Positions 47,482 through 55,870 are shown, counted from the first letter of the stretch. The stretch is DNA of 57,834 nt from Jiangella anatolica (GCF_003236295.1 NZ_POTW01000035.1:1-57834), one strand, 5' to 3'. The notes: generated from the sequence alone by a model not told the origin. Program-made: numbers and translations.

Positions 47482-48393
47482 ATGGACACGCCGCTCGATC
47501 TCGGTGTGGTGGGAGCGCCGCCTGACGAGCCGGACGAGGAGCCACCGCGCGGGCGCGGCGGCTGGCGGGTCTGGACGGCCATAGCCGCGGCGTTCGTCCT
47601 CGGCGGCGGGCTGGGGCTGTTCGTCGCGGACGCTCGCGAGGACGCCGCGTCCTACTCCGACGTGCGGCTGGTCAGCGGCGCGCTGCAGGCGATTCCTGAC
47701 CGGGCCGATGAGGAATCGCCAGGCCGGATCCAGCTGAGTCTGCTCAATCTCGGCGAGCATGAGGTCGAGATCCTCGGGCTGGAGCTGCCCGGCATGACCG
47801 TGCGGCCGGACGACGAGCCGTCCGCGCCGGTCGCCGCACCGCCGGGCGAGTGGGTGAGCGCCGGCCAGGACGGCCTGATCGCCGACTGCGCCGGCACCGA
47901 TCCCGGCGATGACGCGCCGGTGCGGGTCCGGGTCCGTGACGCCGGCGGGACCGAGCGGCTGGTCGAGGTGGGCGCGCTGCCCGACTTCGGCGGCGCGCTG
48001 GAGGTGTGGGGGTACGTCTGCCGTGGTCCCGAGCTGGTCTTCCCGGGCGGCGCGACCGTGCGGGTGAACGACGACGGGAGCGTCACGACGACCCTGCAGG
48101 TGGCGAACAGCGGGTCCGAGCCGATGGAGATCAGCCGGTTCCAGACCTTGGCGCCGGGGCTGAGCACCACCGGGCCGGAGGTGCCGTTCGAGCTACCGCC
48201 CAACGAGGCGCTCGACGTGCCGGTGACCTGGACCGTCACCGACTGCCGGCTGGCACTGCAATGGGTGGCGCCGGAGATCGAGTACTCGATCGGCAGCGGC
48301 ACCACGAGCATGCCCGGCTGGCACCCGCTGACCGGCGCCGCCCAGGCCGAGCTGATCCTCATGGTCGACCGCGTCTGCGGGGACGGCCCGTGA
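47482..48393 (+). CDS. Tandem-paralogue membrane protein 1 (PLDLGVV family)
   Basis: Function is unknown for this 303-residue protein. It starts MDTPLDLGVV, has a Pro/Glu-rich cytoplasmic stretch to about 27, one TM helix (about 30-48, TAIAAAFVLGGGLGLFV) followed by ADAREDAASY, and a large exported region of two beta-sandwich-like halves (LSLLNLGEHEVEILGLEL and LQVANSGSEPMEIS). Four cysteines recur in all three paralogues: IADC, YVC, TVTDC and VDRVC. Gene overlap with the next paralogue is 4 bp. ATG 47482 matches the conserved N-terminus. Confidence 0.8.
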   Translation: MDTPLDLGVVGAPPDEPDEEPPRGRGGWRVWTAIAAAFVLGGGLGLFVADAREDAASYSDVRLVSGALQAIPDRADEESPGRIQLSLLNLGEHEVEILGLELPGMTVRPDDEPSAPVAAPPGEWVSAGQDGLIADCAGTDPGDDAPVRVRVRDAGGTERLVEVGALPDFGGALEVWGYVCRGPELVFPGGATVRVNDDGSVTTTLQVANSGSEPMEISRFQTLAPGLSTTGPEVPFELPPNEALDVPVTWTVTDCRLALQWVAPEIEYSIGSGTTSMPGWHPLTGAAQAELILMVDRVCGDGP

Positions 48394-49304
48394 CCGAGCC
48401 GCTCGACCTCGGCGTCGTCCGGCCCGGCGACGCGGACCCGCCCGATCCGCCGGACCCGGCCCGCCGGACGGCCGCCGGGCGGTGGCGCTGGGTCGCCGTC
48501 GCGCTGGCGTTCGTCGTCGGCGGGACCGTCGGGCTGGTCGTCGCCGACGCGCGCGACGACGCGGACGGGTACGCAGGCATCGAGCTGTTCGGCGGGCCGG
48601 TGCAGTCGCTCATGACCGGGCCGCGGCCGCGGGGCGAGCTGTCGGTCACGCTGCTCAACGCCGGCGAGCGCCCGGTCGAGATCGTCGGCGTCGAGGTCGA
48701 GGGGATGAGGCTGGCCGACGGCGCCGAGCCGGCCGAGCCGGTGGCCGCCGAGCCCGGCGTCTGGACGACGTACCTGCAGCGCGACATCCAGGTGGACTGC
48801 TCCGGCCCGCTGCCCGGCGCCGTGCGGGTGCGCGTGCGCACCGGGACCGGCGACGAGCGGCTGGTCGAGGTCGCGCCGCCGGACAACTACGACGGCCTGC
48901 GCGGCTTCTGGTACTACGAGTGCCAGACCTACGAGTTCGGGCTGCAGGTCCGCGACAGCGCGGTCGTCGAGGCCGGCGACGAGTCCGTCGTGCTGCGGCT
49001 GGAACTGGCCAACGACGGGTTCGACGACGTGGTCCTCGGTGGCGTCGAGTCGCGGGCGCCGGGCTTCGCGCTGACGGCCGACGCGGACGCCGTGACCGTC
49101 CCGGCCGGAGAGAGTGTCGCCGTCACGACGACGTGGACGGTGCGCGACTGCGACCCGGCGCTGGCCGCGGCCGGCGGGTCGCTGGGCGTGCGCATCGGCC
49201 ATGACGGCGTCGAGACCGAGCAGATCATCGTGCTGCCGGACCAGGGGTTCGTCGCGCTGGCCCGCTTGTCCGGGCGGGCCTGCCCGGCGAGAATCCAGGA
49301 ATGA
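48390..49304 (+). CDS. Tandem-paralogue membrane protein 2 (PLDLGVV family)
   Basis: Second member, 304 residues, starting VTEPLDLGVVRPGD from GTG 48390 inside the previous stop. The TM helix (VAVALAFVVGGTVGLVV) is followed by ADARDDADGY, matching paralogue 1. The exported region has LLNAGERPVEIVGVEVEG and LELANDGFDDVVLGGVE, the same two-half plan, with Cys in VDC, YEC, TVRDC and GRAC. Identity with paralogue 1 is moderate, so duplication is old. Function unknown. Confidence 0.8.
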   Translation: MTEPLDLGVVRPGDADPPDPPDPARRTAAGRWRWVAVALAFVVGGTVGLVVADARDDADGYAGIELFGGPVQSLMTGPRPRGELSVTLLNAGERPVEIVGVEVEGMRLADGAEPAEPVAAEPGVWTTYLQRDIQVDCSGPLPGAVRVRVRTGTGDERLVEVAPPDNYDGLRGFWYYECQTYEFGLQVRDSAVVEAGDESVVLRLELANDGFDDVVLGGVESRAPGFALTADADAVTVPAGESVAVTTTWTVRDCDPALAAAGGSLGVRIGHDGVETEQIIVLPDQGFVALARLSGRACPARIQE

Positions 49305-50242
49305 GCCTGGGGGAGCGGCCCGACGAACGCCCGCTCGACCTCGGCGTCGTCGGCCCGCCCGGCGACCCCGGCGCCGAGGGCGACCTCGAGCCGGCCGACC
49401 GGACCGGGCATCCCTGGCGGCGCTGGGCCCTCCCGGCCGCCGCGCTCGTCGTCGGCGGGCTCCTCGGCGGCGTCGTCACCGACGCCCGCAACGAGGCCGC
49501 CGACCTCGCCCGCGTCGGCGTCGTCGCCGGCGCCTCGACGTGGACACCGGCCAGCCGTGACGAGGACGGCGCCAGCGCCGACCTGCAGCTGATGAACATC
49601 GGCGCCCGGACCGTCGAGATCGTCGGGATCGAGGCCGACGGGTTCGCCGTCGCGCCCGGCGCCGGCCGGTTCGAGACCGTCGAGGCGCCGGTCGGCGACT
49701 GGGTCACCGTCCGGCAGCACGGGCTGGTCGCCGACTGCGACAGCGCCGCGCCGGCCGAGCTCCGGGTGCACATCCGCGACGACGCCGGCGACGAGCACAC
49801 CCTCACCGCCGACCAGCAGCCCGACTACGGCGGCGGGCTGGCGATGCTGTGGACGTCACAGTGCGACTTCGGCGCCGGGTACGTCCAGTTCACCGGGCCG
49901 GGCTACACCCGCGCCGAGGAGACCAGCGTCGTGCAGACGGTGCCGCTGATGAACTACGCCGGCCGGCACGCCCGGGTGACCCACCTGGTGCCGATGGCGC
50001 CCGGCATGACCGCCACGCCGCCGGAGGTGCCGATCGAGCTGGACGGCAACGAGGTCACGCAGGTCGAGATCGTCTGGACGGTCGACGACTGCGCGGCCGC
50101 GACGACGATGGGCGGCGCCGACGGCCAGATCGAGTACACCGTCACGTCGGGGACCATGCAGTTGCCGGAGCGCTACCCGCTGGACGGCCCGACGATGGTC
50201 GAGCTGGTCCGGCTGGCCGGCCGGGTCTGCGGGAGTCCCTAG
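49301..50242 (+). CDS. Tandem-paralogue membrane protein 3 (PLDLGVV family)
   Basis: Third member, 313 residues, from ATG 49301 (ATGA overlap). It carries RPLDLGVVGPPGD, a TM helix (ALPAAALVVGGLLGGVV) then TDARNEAADL, and exported halves around LQLMNIGARTVEIVGIEADG and VPLMNYAGRHARVTHLV. The cysteines are in VADC, SQC, TVDDC and GRVC. It is about 10 residues longer at the N-terminus than its relatives. Its TAG stop shares CTAG with the convergent exporter gene. Function unknown. Confidence 0.8.
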   Translation: MSLGERPDERPLDLGVVGPPGDPGAEGDLEPADRTGHPWRRWALPAAALVVGGLLGGVVTDARNEAADLARVGVVAGASTWTPASRDEDGASADLQLMNIGARTVEIVGIEADGFAVAPGAGRFETVEAPVGDWVTVRQHGLVADCDSAAPAELRVHIRDDAGDEHTLTADQQPDYGGGLAMLWTSQCDFGAGYVQFTGPGYTRAEETSVVQTVPLMNYAGRHARVTHLVPMAPGMTATPPEVPIELDGNEVTQVEIVWTVDDCAAATTMGGADGQIEYTVTSGTMQLPERYPLDGPTMVELVRLAGRVCGSP

Positions 50243-51174
50243 CGCACGCGGCCGGACCGGCGCCGCGAGATCGCCACGCCCGCCAGGCTGATCGCGCCGC
50301 CGACCAGGCCGAACGCCGTCGGCACCTCGCTCAGCAGCGCCCACGACAGCAGCACGGACACCGTCGGGACGACGTACGTGGTGGCGCTGAGCCGGCCGGC
50401 GTCCATCCGCTTGAGCGCGTACGCCCAGGTGGTGAAGCCGATCGCCGTCGGGAACAGGCCCAGGTAGACCGACGCCAGGATCGCGCCGGCCGACGCGTCC
50501 GCCAGCTCCGACACCAGCTGCGGCGTCCACGGCAGCAGCACCGCGGTGCCGACCAGGCAGGCCAGCCAGGTCATCGTCAGCCCGTCGACGGCGCGCAGCA
50601 CGACCTTCTGGATCAGCGCGCCGGCCGAGAACAGCACCGCCGCCAGCAGGCAGAGCGCGACGCCGAGCCAGTCGCGGTCACCGCTGGAGCCGAGCGAGAT
50701 GACGGCGACGCCGCTCAGCGCGACCGCCGAGCCGGCGATCAGGGCCCGCGGGAACCCCTCGCCGAGGAACAGCCCGGCGCCGAACGCGATCAGCAGCGGC
50801 GCGACGTTCACCAGCAGCGCCGCGGTGCCCGCGTCGACGTGCTGCTCACCGGCGTTGAGCGCGACGGTGTAGCCGGCCAGCCAGAGCACGCCGCAGGCCG
50901 CGATCAGCGCGAGCGACCGACGCGACGGCGGGACCGGGACCACCCGCCGGCCACGGGTCGCGACGACGATCGCCGTCAGCGCGGCGGACGCGACGGCCAG
51001 CCGGATCAGTGCCAGCGGCGCCGCGGACAGCGTGTGGCCGACGTCGCGGATCGCGACGAACGCCGACGCCCAGAGCACGACGGTGACGGCGACGGCGAGC
51101 GCGGCCTTGCGGCTCTCGGTGAGGAACGGCGGGGTGGCGGCGGGCGCCGGGAGGGTCTGCGTCACGTCGTCCAT
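50239..51174 (-). CDS. EamA/DMT-family transporter
   Basis: The 311-residue membrane protein has about ten TM helices in two EamA repeats (AVTVVLWASAFVAIRDVG begins repeat 1, LCLLAAVLFSAGALIQKV begins repeat 2). DMT proteins export amino acids, nucleosides or drugs; the substrate is unknown. It is divergently transcribed from a lysR gene across 73 bp, the usual sign that the regulator controls it. It begins at ATG 51174. Confidence 0.92.
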   Translation of the reverse strand: MDDVTQTLPAPAATPPFLTESRKAALAVAVTVVLWASAFVAIRDVGHTLSAAPLALIRLAVASAALTAIVVATRGRRVVPVPPSRRSLALIAACGVLWLAGYTVALNAGEQHVDAGTAALLVNVAPLLIAFGAGLFLGEGFPRALIAGSAVALSGVAVISLGSSGDRDWLGVALCLLAAVLFSAGALIQKVVLRAVDGLTMTWLACLVGTAVLLPWTPQLVSELADASAGAILASVYLGLFPTAIGFTTWAYALKRMDAGRLSATTYVVPTVSVLLSWALLSEVPTAFGLVGGAISLAGVAISRRRSGRVR

Positions 51175-51224
51175 GGTGCGGCGCGACGATTCGACAGCAC
51201 AAGCACGTATTTCTGTCTGATCGT

Positions 51225-51241
51225 TAAGTCATGCTTATGAT
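51225..51241. promoter_or_regulatory. LysR-type box and -10 element
   Basis: TAAGTCATGCTTA (51225-51237) is a T-N11-A inverted repeat as bound by LysR regulators. It overlaps TATGAT (51236-51241), which lies six bases before the lysR ATG at 51248. The lysR message is therefore probably leaderless and autoregulated, and the same site can control the divergent exporter. Confidence 0.5.
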
Positions 51242-51247
51242 TGGCAC

Positions 51248-52150
51248 ATGCTGGACGTGCCCCGCCTCCGCCTGCTCCGCGCCGTCGTCGCCACCGGCTC
51301 CGTCCGGGCCGCCGCCGACGCGCTCGGCTACACCCCGTCCGCCGTCAGCCAGCAGCTCGCCGCGCTGCAGCGCGAGACCGGGCTGCGGCTGCTGGACCGG
51401 GCCGGCCGCGGCATCGAGCCGACCGCCGCCGGGCGGACGCTCGCGGCCGAGGCCGAGCCGCTGTTCGAGGCGCTCAGCCGGCTCGACGGGCTGGTCGGCG
51501 ACCTGCGGGCCGGCCGCGTCGGCAGCCTCTCGATCGGCTACTTCGCCTCCGCCGGCGCGGCCTGGCTGCCGCCCGTCGTCGCCGCGCTGCATCGGGAGTT
51601 CCCGGAACTGCGCCTGGACCTGCGGATGACCGAGGTGAAGCTGCCCGACGGCTACGAGGCCGACGTCGACATCTTCGTCGAGCGGCCGGAATGGGAGCCG
51701 CCGCTGGGCGCAGACGTCCGGCACCTCGTCGACGACCCGTTCCTCGCGGTGGTGCGCACCGACGACCCGCTGGCCGGACGGGGCGAGGTGCCGCTCGCGG
51801 AGCTGGGCGAGCGGCGCTGGATCGACAACGACCTGCACGACGGGGCCTGCCGCCGGGTGCTGCTGCGGGCCTGCGCCGAGGCCGGCTTCTCGCCCGAGTT
51901 CGCCGTCGAGACGCACGACTACCACACGGCGATCCCGTTCGTCGCGACCGGCATCGGGCTCACCGTCGTGCCGGCGCTGGGCATCCGCGAGCTGCCGCCG
52001 GACGTGACGACGGTGCGCATCGTCGCGCCGACCCCGGTGCGGCGCATCCACGTCGCCGTCCGCAAGGCCGCCGCCCAGCACCCGGCAGCGCGACGCGCCG
52101 TCGACCTCCTCAGCGAGGCGGTCGACGGCGCGGCGGCGGGTCGTCACTGA
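51248..52150 (+). CDS. LysR-family transcriptional regulator
   Basis: The 300-residue protein has the LysR winged helix (about 3-62: LRLLRAVVATGSVRAAADALG, then PSAVSQQLAALQRETG) and a periplasmic-binding-like effector domain (GSLSIGYFASAGAAWLPPVV onward). It lies head-to-head with the EamA exporter gene, its likely target. The 3' end overlaps the epoxide hydrolase gene by 7 bp. Effector unknown. Confidence 0.93.
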   Translation: MLDVPRLRLLRAVVATGSVRAAADALGYTPSAVSQQLAALQRETGLRLLDRAGRGIEPTAAGRTLAAEAEPLFEALSRLDGLVGDLRAGRVGSLSIGYFASAGAAWLPPVVAALHREFPELRLDLRMTEVKLPDGYEADVDIFVERPEWEPPLGADVRHLVDDPFLAVVRTDDPLAGRGEVPLAELGERRWIDNDLHDGACRRVLLRACAEAGFSPEFAVETHDYHTAIPFVATGIGLTVVPALGIRELPPDVTTVRIVAPTPVRRIHVAVRKAAAQHPAARRAVDLLSEAVDGAAAGRH

Positions 52151-53286
52151 GCGGGCGGGCCCGCGAAGAACGCCCGCAGGTCCTCGACCAGCACGTCCGG
52201 CCGCTCCAGCGCCGCGTAGTGCCCGCCGTCGGGGAACTCGGTGTAGCGGACGATGTTGTCGTTGTCGCGGTCGGCGAAGGCCCGGATGGTGCGGAAGTCG
52301 TCGGCGAAGACGGCGACCCCGGTCCGCGCGTGGTTGACGGCCGGCTCGGCGCCGGAGCGGGCCTCCTCGAAGTGGTAGCGGCCCGCGGTCGCCGACGTGT
52401 TGGTGAACCAGTACAGCGACACCTCGGTGAGGATCTGGTCGCGGGTCACCAGGCTGGTGCCGTTGCCGAAGGAGTTGAACAGCTCGTTCCAGGCGAGCTG
52501 CCCGACCGGGGAGTCGGACGTTCCGACGGCGACGGTCTGCGGGCGGCTCGCGTTGATGGCGTTGTAGCCGCCGACGGACTGGAACCACTCCAGGTGCTGC
52601 AACCCGGCGTGGTCGGCGGGGGACAGGTTGGCGAACTCGGCCGGGTCGCCGGACGGGAACGAGAACAGCTGCAGCACGTGCAGGCCGAGGAACCCGGGCG
52701 GGTCCAGCAGGCCGAGCTCGCGCGACACCATGGCGCCGCCGTCGCTGCCGTGCGAGCCGTAGCTCTCGTAGCCGAGCCGGCGCATCAGCGTGTCGTAGGT
52801 GCGGGCGACCCGGGCCATCGTCCAGCCGCGGTCCTCGACCGGGGTGCTGAAGCCGAAGCCGGGCATCGACGGGACGACGACGGAGAACGCGTCCTCGGCC
52901 TTGCCGCCGTGCGCGACCGGGTCGGTCAGCGGGCCGATCATGTCGAGGAAGTCGACGAACGAGCCGGGGTAGGAGTGCGCCAGCAGCAGCGGCGTCGCGC
53001 CCGGCTCGGCCGACGGCGCGTGGATGAAGTGGATCGTCTGGCCGTCGATCTCGGTGAGGAAGTGCGGGAACGCGTTCATCCGCTCCTCCTGCGCCCGCCA
53101 GTCGAACCCGTCGCGCCAGTGGTCGACCATCTCGGTGAGGTAGTGGTTGGGCGTGCCGTAGTCCCAGTTGTCGCCGGGGATCGGGCGGGGGAGGCGGGTG
53201 CGGACCAGACGGTCGTGGAGGTCGTCGAGGTCGGCCTGGCTGATCTCGACGCGGAACGGGCGGATCGGTGCGGTGGTGTTCGTCAT
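52144..53286 (-). CDS. Epoxide hydrolase (EHN-type alpha/beta hydrolase)
   Basis: The 380-residue protein has the epoxide hydrolase N-terminal domain (IRPFRVEISQADLDDLHDRL, then YLTEMVDHWRDGFDWRAQEE) and an alpha/beta-hydrolase core. HSYPGSFVDFLDMI is the oxyanion region, GSDGGA holds the nucleophile Asp, and DGGHYAALERPD the catalytic His. ATG 53286 is chosen; GTG 53295 is two codons and a residue upstream. It diverges from a WYL regulator across 43 bp and is probably its target. Confidence 0.9.
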   Translation of the reverse strand: MTNTTAPIRPFRVEISQADLDDLHDRLVRTRLPRPIPGDNWDYGTPNHYLTEMVDHWRDGFDWRAQEERMNAFPHFLTEIDGQTIHFIHAPSAEPGATPLLLAHSYPGSFVDFLDMIGPLTDPVAHGGKAEDAFSVVVPSMPGFGFSTPVEDRGWTMARVARTYDTLMRRLGYESYGSHGSDGGAMVSRELGLLDPPGFLGLHVLQLFSFPSGDPAEFANLSPADHAGLQHLEWFQSVGGYNAINASRPQTVAVGTSDSPVGQLAWNELFNSFGNGTSLVTRDQILTEVSLYWFTNTSATAGRYHFEEARSGAEPAVNHARTGVAVFADDFRTIRAFADRDNDNIVRYTEFPDGGHYAALERPDVLVEDLRAFFAGPPAQ

Positions 53287-53303
53287 GACAGTCACGCTAC
53301 GGG

Positions 53304-53327
53304 CCTATTAGGCAAGGTATCTTCCTA
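53304..53327. promoter_or_regulatory. Overlapping palindromes in the epoxide hydrolase/WYL intergenic region
   Basis: TAGGCAAG (53309-53316) and CTTCCTA (53321-53327) form an imperfect inverted repeat, and CCTATTAGG (53304-53312) is a nested near-palindrome. TATCTT at 53318-53323 could be the -10 box of the regulator gene starting at 53330. The arrangement fits autoregulation and control of the divergent hydrolase. Confidence 0.45.
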
Positions 53328-53329
53328 GT

Positions 53330-54310
53330 ATGACCGGGACTTCCGCACGGATGTTGGCGCTGCTGTCGCTGATGCAGTCGCGGCCCGCCTGGACCGGTAC
53401 TGAGCTGGCCGAACGGCTCGGCGTCAGCACCCGGACCATCCGCTACGACGTCGACCGGCTGCGCGAACTGGGCTATCCGGTCGACGGCGCGCGCGGCCCG
53501 GCCGGGCACTACCGGCTCGGCGCCGGCGCCCGGCTGCCGCCGTTGCTGCTGGACGACGAGGAGGCGGTCGCCGTCGCGATCGGGCTGCGCGCCGGCAGCG
53601 GCGTCGCCGGCATCGAGGACAGCAGCGCGCGGGCACTGGCCAAGCTGGAGCAGGTGCTGCCGCACCGGCTGCGCCGTCAGGTCGCCGCCATCCACGACGC
53701 GATGTCGCGCGGCCCGGAGAACACCGGCAGCAACGTCGAGGACCCGGTCGTCGACGCCGCCGTGCTCACCGCGCTGGCGGCGGCGATCCGTGACCACGAG
53801 CACGTCCGCTTCGACTACCACGGCCGCTCCGACGACACCCCGCCCCTCCTCGTCGAGCCGTACCGGCTGGTCAGCTGGCAGCGGCACTGGTATCTGGTCG
53901 GCCGCGACCCCGCGTCGGGCTGGCATCCCTACCGGGTCGACTGGATGACGCTGCGGATGCGGACCGGCCTGCGGTTCGCTCCGGCCGTCCTGCCGGGCGG
54001 CGACTACACGGCGTTCGTGCTGCGGGAGGTCGCGTCCGCGGGGTGGTCGGTGCACGCCCGGATCACCGTCCTCGCGCCGGCTACCGAGGTGCTGGCCCGC
54101 ATCAACCCCACCGTCGGCGTCGTCGAGTCGGTGGACGAGTCGACGTGTGTGCTGGTCACGGGCGCCGACTCGCTCGAGATCATCGCCGTCTACATCGGCA
54201 TGCTCGGGCTGGACTTCCAGGTGACCTCGCCGCCGGCGCTGGTCGAGCACCTGCGGGTGCTGGGGGAGCGCTACCGCCGCGCCGTCCCGCGGCCGGTCAC
54301 GGCGATCTGA
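53330..54310 (+). CDS. YafY-type HTH/WYL-domain transcriptional regulator
   Basis: The 326-residue protein has an N-terminal HTH (ARMLALLSLMQSRPAWTG, then LGVSTRTIRYDVDRLRELGY), a middle linker helix and a WYL domain (VEPYRLVSWQRHWYLVGRD) that binds a ligand or nucleotide. The C-terminal extension (about 215-320) is the typical WCX region. It is divergent from the epoxide hydrolase gene. ATG 53330 has no ribosome site and may be leaderless. Confidence 0.93.
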   Translation: MTGTSARMLALLSLMQSRPAWTGTELAERLGVSTRTIRYDVDRLRELGYPVDGARGPAGHYRLGAGARLPPLLLDDEEAVAVAIGLRAGSGVAGIEDSSARALAKLEQVLPHRLRRQVAAIHDAMSRGPENTGSNVEDPVVDAAVLTALAAAIRDHEHVRFDYHGRSDDTPPLLVEPYRLVSWQRHWYLVGRDPASGWHPYRVDWMTLRMRTGLRFAPAVLPGGDYTAFVLREVASAGWSVHARITVLAPATEVLARINPTVGVVESVDESTCVLVTGADSLEIIAVYIGMLGLDFQVTSPPALVEHLRVLGERYRRAVPRPVTAI

Positions 54311-54320
54311 CGCCGTAGGG

Positions 54321-54420
54321 TTGATCTTGCTATGCTGAGCGCGATGCCGATCCCTCTGCGGTGGGGTCGGAAGTGAGCCGAGGACCCCGGGGGCATACCC
54401 GGACCTCGGCTTCGCGCTGT
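54321..54420 (+). ncRNA. Structured RNA-like element A downstream of the DUF3800-like gene
   Basis: An extended -10 (TG-C-TATGCT, 54328-54336) is followed by segments that can pair. CCGATCCC (54347-54354) pairs with GGGGTCGG (54363-54370, one G-U). AGCCGAGG (54376-54383) pairs with CCTCGGCT (54404-54411), with CCGGG/CCCGG (54387-54391/54398-54402) inside. AGCGCGA (54338-54344) pairs with TCGCGCT (54412-54418) to close a three-way junction. A 10-codon frame MPIPLRWGRK (54344-54376) lies within. Copy B is related. Minus-strand reading ends the DUF3800-like gene here, so a terminator role is also possible. Confidence 0.5.
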
Positions 54421-54431
54421 CCGGGGCCCGA

Positions 54432-54995
54432 TCAGCCAAGCGTCACCTGGTGCTCGGTCAGTTTCGCGCCGATGAGCTCGCGGTACGCCGCGTCACCGCC
54501 CGCACCCGCGCTTGCCGCGCCGGCGACGATGTCGGCCGCCCACAGCAACGGCTCGTCGCCGGGGCGGGCATGGCCGATCCGGAGACCGCCCGGGACTATC
54601 CGGCGCGTCCGGAATCCGCCGATGACGTGGAGGTCACGCCGGTCGGCCGTCGGGTTGCGCGACTCCAGCCAGACCTCTTCCACGCCAGCCTCGGCCAGCT
54701 CGAACAACAGGGCAGCCATACAGTGTCGGCGGCCGCGCTCCTGCCGCCGCGGATCGACCGGCGCACCGATCGTCACGATCGGGAGGACAGGTAGGTCGGC
54801 CAGCAACGAGGCGGCGTCGCGGCGCTCGTACGGTTCCTTGTCGCGCCAGTGGAACCGCCGGCCTGGCCGTGGTTCGAGCGCCCGGACGGCGGCACGTACC
54901 GCAGCGGCGTCCACCCGCTCCAGGGCGACCGCGGCGAGGACGTAGACGCCGTCGTCGGTGCGGATGGACTCGTCGACATAGGCCAGCCAGCTCAC
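54432..54995 (-). CDS. DUF3800-like protein, copy A
   Basis: The 187-residue protein begins VSWLAYVDESIRTDDGVYVLAAV and ends near LLWAADIVAGAASAG, the VDES and (Q/W)xADxVAG positions of DUF3800 RNase H-fold proteins. Its function is unknown; DUF3800 proteins occur in defence and mobile contexts. GTG 54995 gives exactly the same length as copy B and aligns with it; an ATG at 55037 is the alternative. AGGAAG precedes the GTG closely. The gene is convergent with the WYL regulator and ends 14 bp from the element-A stem. Confidence 0.7.
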   Translation of the reverse strand: MSWLAYVDESIRTDDGVYVLAAVALERVDAAAVRAAVRALEPRPGRRFHWRDKEPYERRDAASLLADLPVLPIVTIGAPVDPRRQERGRRHCMAALLFELAEAGVEEVWLESRNPTADRRDLHVIGGFRTRRIVPGGLRIGHARPGDEPLLWAADIVAGAASAGAGGDAAYRELIGAKLTEHQVTLG

Positions 54996-55117
54996 ACTTC
55001 CTGTGGGTGGGTTTGGCGGGCCGTTGTGACAGCCCATGCGGAACGACGTGCTGTCGGTTGAAGGCGAGTCGCCGCGCCGTCGCCGGCGGCTAGGACGGGT
55101 CGCCGCGATCGTCCGCT

Positions 55118-55210
55118 CTTGCTAGCATCCTTGGTAGCCGCCCTTTTGCGATTGGGTAGGAAGTGAAGCCGAGAACCCCGGGGGTATACCCGGACCTCGG
55201 CTTCGCGCAT
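55118..55210 (+). ncRNA. Structured RNA-like element B
   Basis: This is a second copy of the hairpin unit. It has an extended -10 (TG-C-TAGCAT, 55120-55128). CCGCCC pairs with GGGTAGG as the short stem. GAAGCCGAG (55165-55173) pairs perfectly with CTCGGCTTC (55196-55204), with inner CCGGG/CCCGG. Compared with copy A the outer stem differs in sequence but still pairs (GAAGCCGAG against AGCCGAGG), which suggests the fold rather than the sequence is retained. The closing stem of copy A is not conserved. It sits 12 bp beyond the end of DUF3800 copy B. Confidence 0.5.
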
Positions 55211-55221
55211 GTCTGGCGCCG

Positions 55222-55785
55222 TCAGGTCAGCCGGATCCGGTGCTCGGTGAGGACGGGAGCCAGCAGGTCCCGGTAGGCCGGTTCGCCTCCTTCGGCCGCG
55301 CAGATCGCGCCGGCCACCAGGTCCGCCGCCCACAGCAGTGGCTCCTCGCCCGGGCGCCGATGACCGACCGGCAGGTCGCGTGAGATGACGCCGCGGGAGC
55401 GGAACGCGGCGATGGCCTGGACGTCGCGGCGGTCCAGCGCCGGGTTGCGCGACTCCAGCCAGACCTCGTCGACTCCGGCGGAGGCCAGGTCGAACAGCAG
55501 CGCCTCCAGGCACTGCCGCCGGGCGCGCTCCTGCCGCCTGGCGTCGACCGGGGCGCCGATCACGGCGACGGGGAGGACCGGCAGGCCGGCGACCACCGCG
55601 GCGGCGGCGAGGCGCGCGTCGGGCAACCGGTCGCGCCAGTGGAACCGGTGGCCAGGCCGAGGCTCGAGCGACCGCATGGCGTCGCGGACGAGCGGGGCGT
55701 CGGGCGCCCCGATGACCACCGCGGCGAGGACGTAGACGCCGTCGTCGGTGCGGATGGACTCGTCCACGTGGACCAACCAGCTCAC
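55222..55785 (-). CDS. DUF3800-like protein, copy B
   Basis: The 187-residue paralogue of the preceding gene starts VSWLVHVDESIRTDDGVYVLAAV from GTG 55785 and ends LLWAADLVAGAICAA then LLAPVLTEHRIRLT. The region upstream of the start also matches copy A (GGGCTGTCACAAACGGCCCG), so the whole unit was duplicated. AGGAGG ends one base before the GTG, unusually close; TTG ten bases further in is an alternative. It shares the block EVWLESRNP with copy A. Function unknown. Confidence 0.7.
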   Translation of the reverse strand: MSWLVHVDESIRTDDGVYVLAAVVIGAPDAPLVRDAMRSLEPRPGHRFHWRDRLPDARLAAAAVVAGLPVLPVAVIGAPVDARRQERARRQCLEALLFDLASAGVDEVWLESRNPALDRRDVQAIAAFRSRGVISRDLPVGHRRPGEEPLLWAADLVAGAICAAEGGEPAYRDLLAPVLTEHRIRLT

Positions 55786-55870
55786 GCCTCCTATGGGTGA
55801 GTTTCGCGGGCCGTTTGTGACAGCCCGTGAGAGGCTGTGGACGGCTCGGTGACGAACGAGGGGAGCGGCA

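Noticed and set aside
55131-55166. A coding peptide (VAALLRLGRK) in element B matching MPIPLRWGRK in element A.
   Set aside because: The C-terminal resemblance is real, but in copy B the start is TTG only 2 nt after the -10 box, so translation is unlikely and the similarity is better explained by the conserved hairpin sequence.
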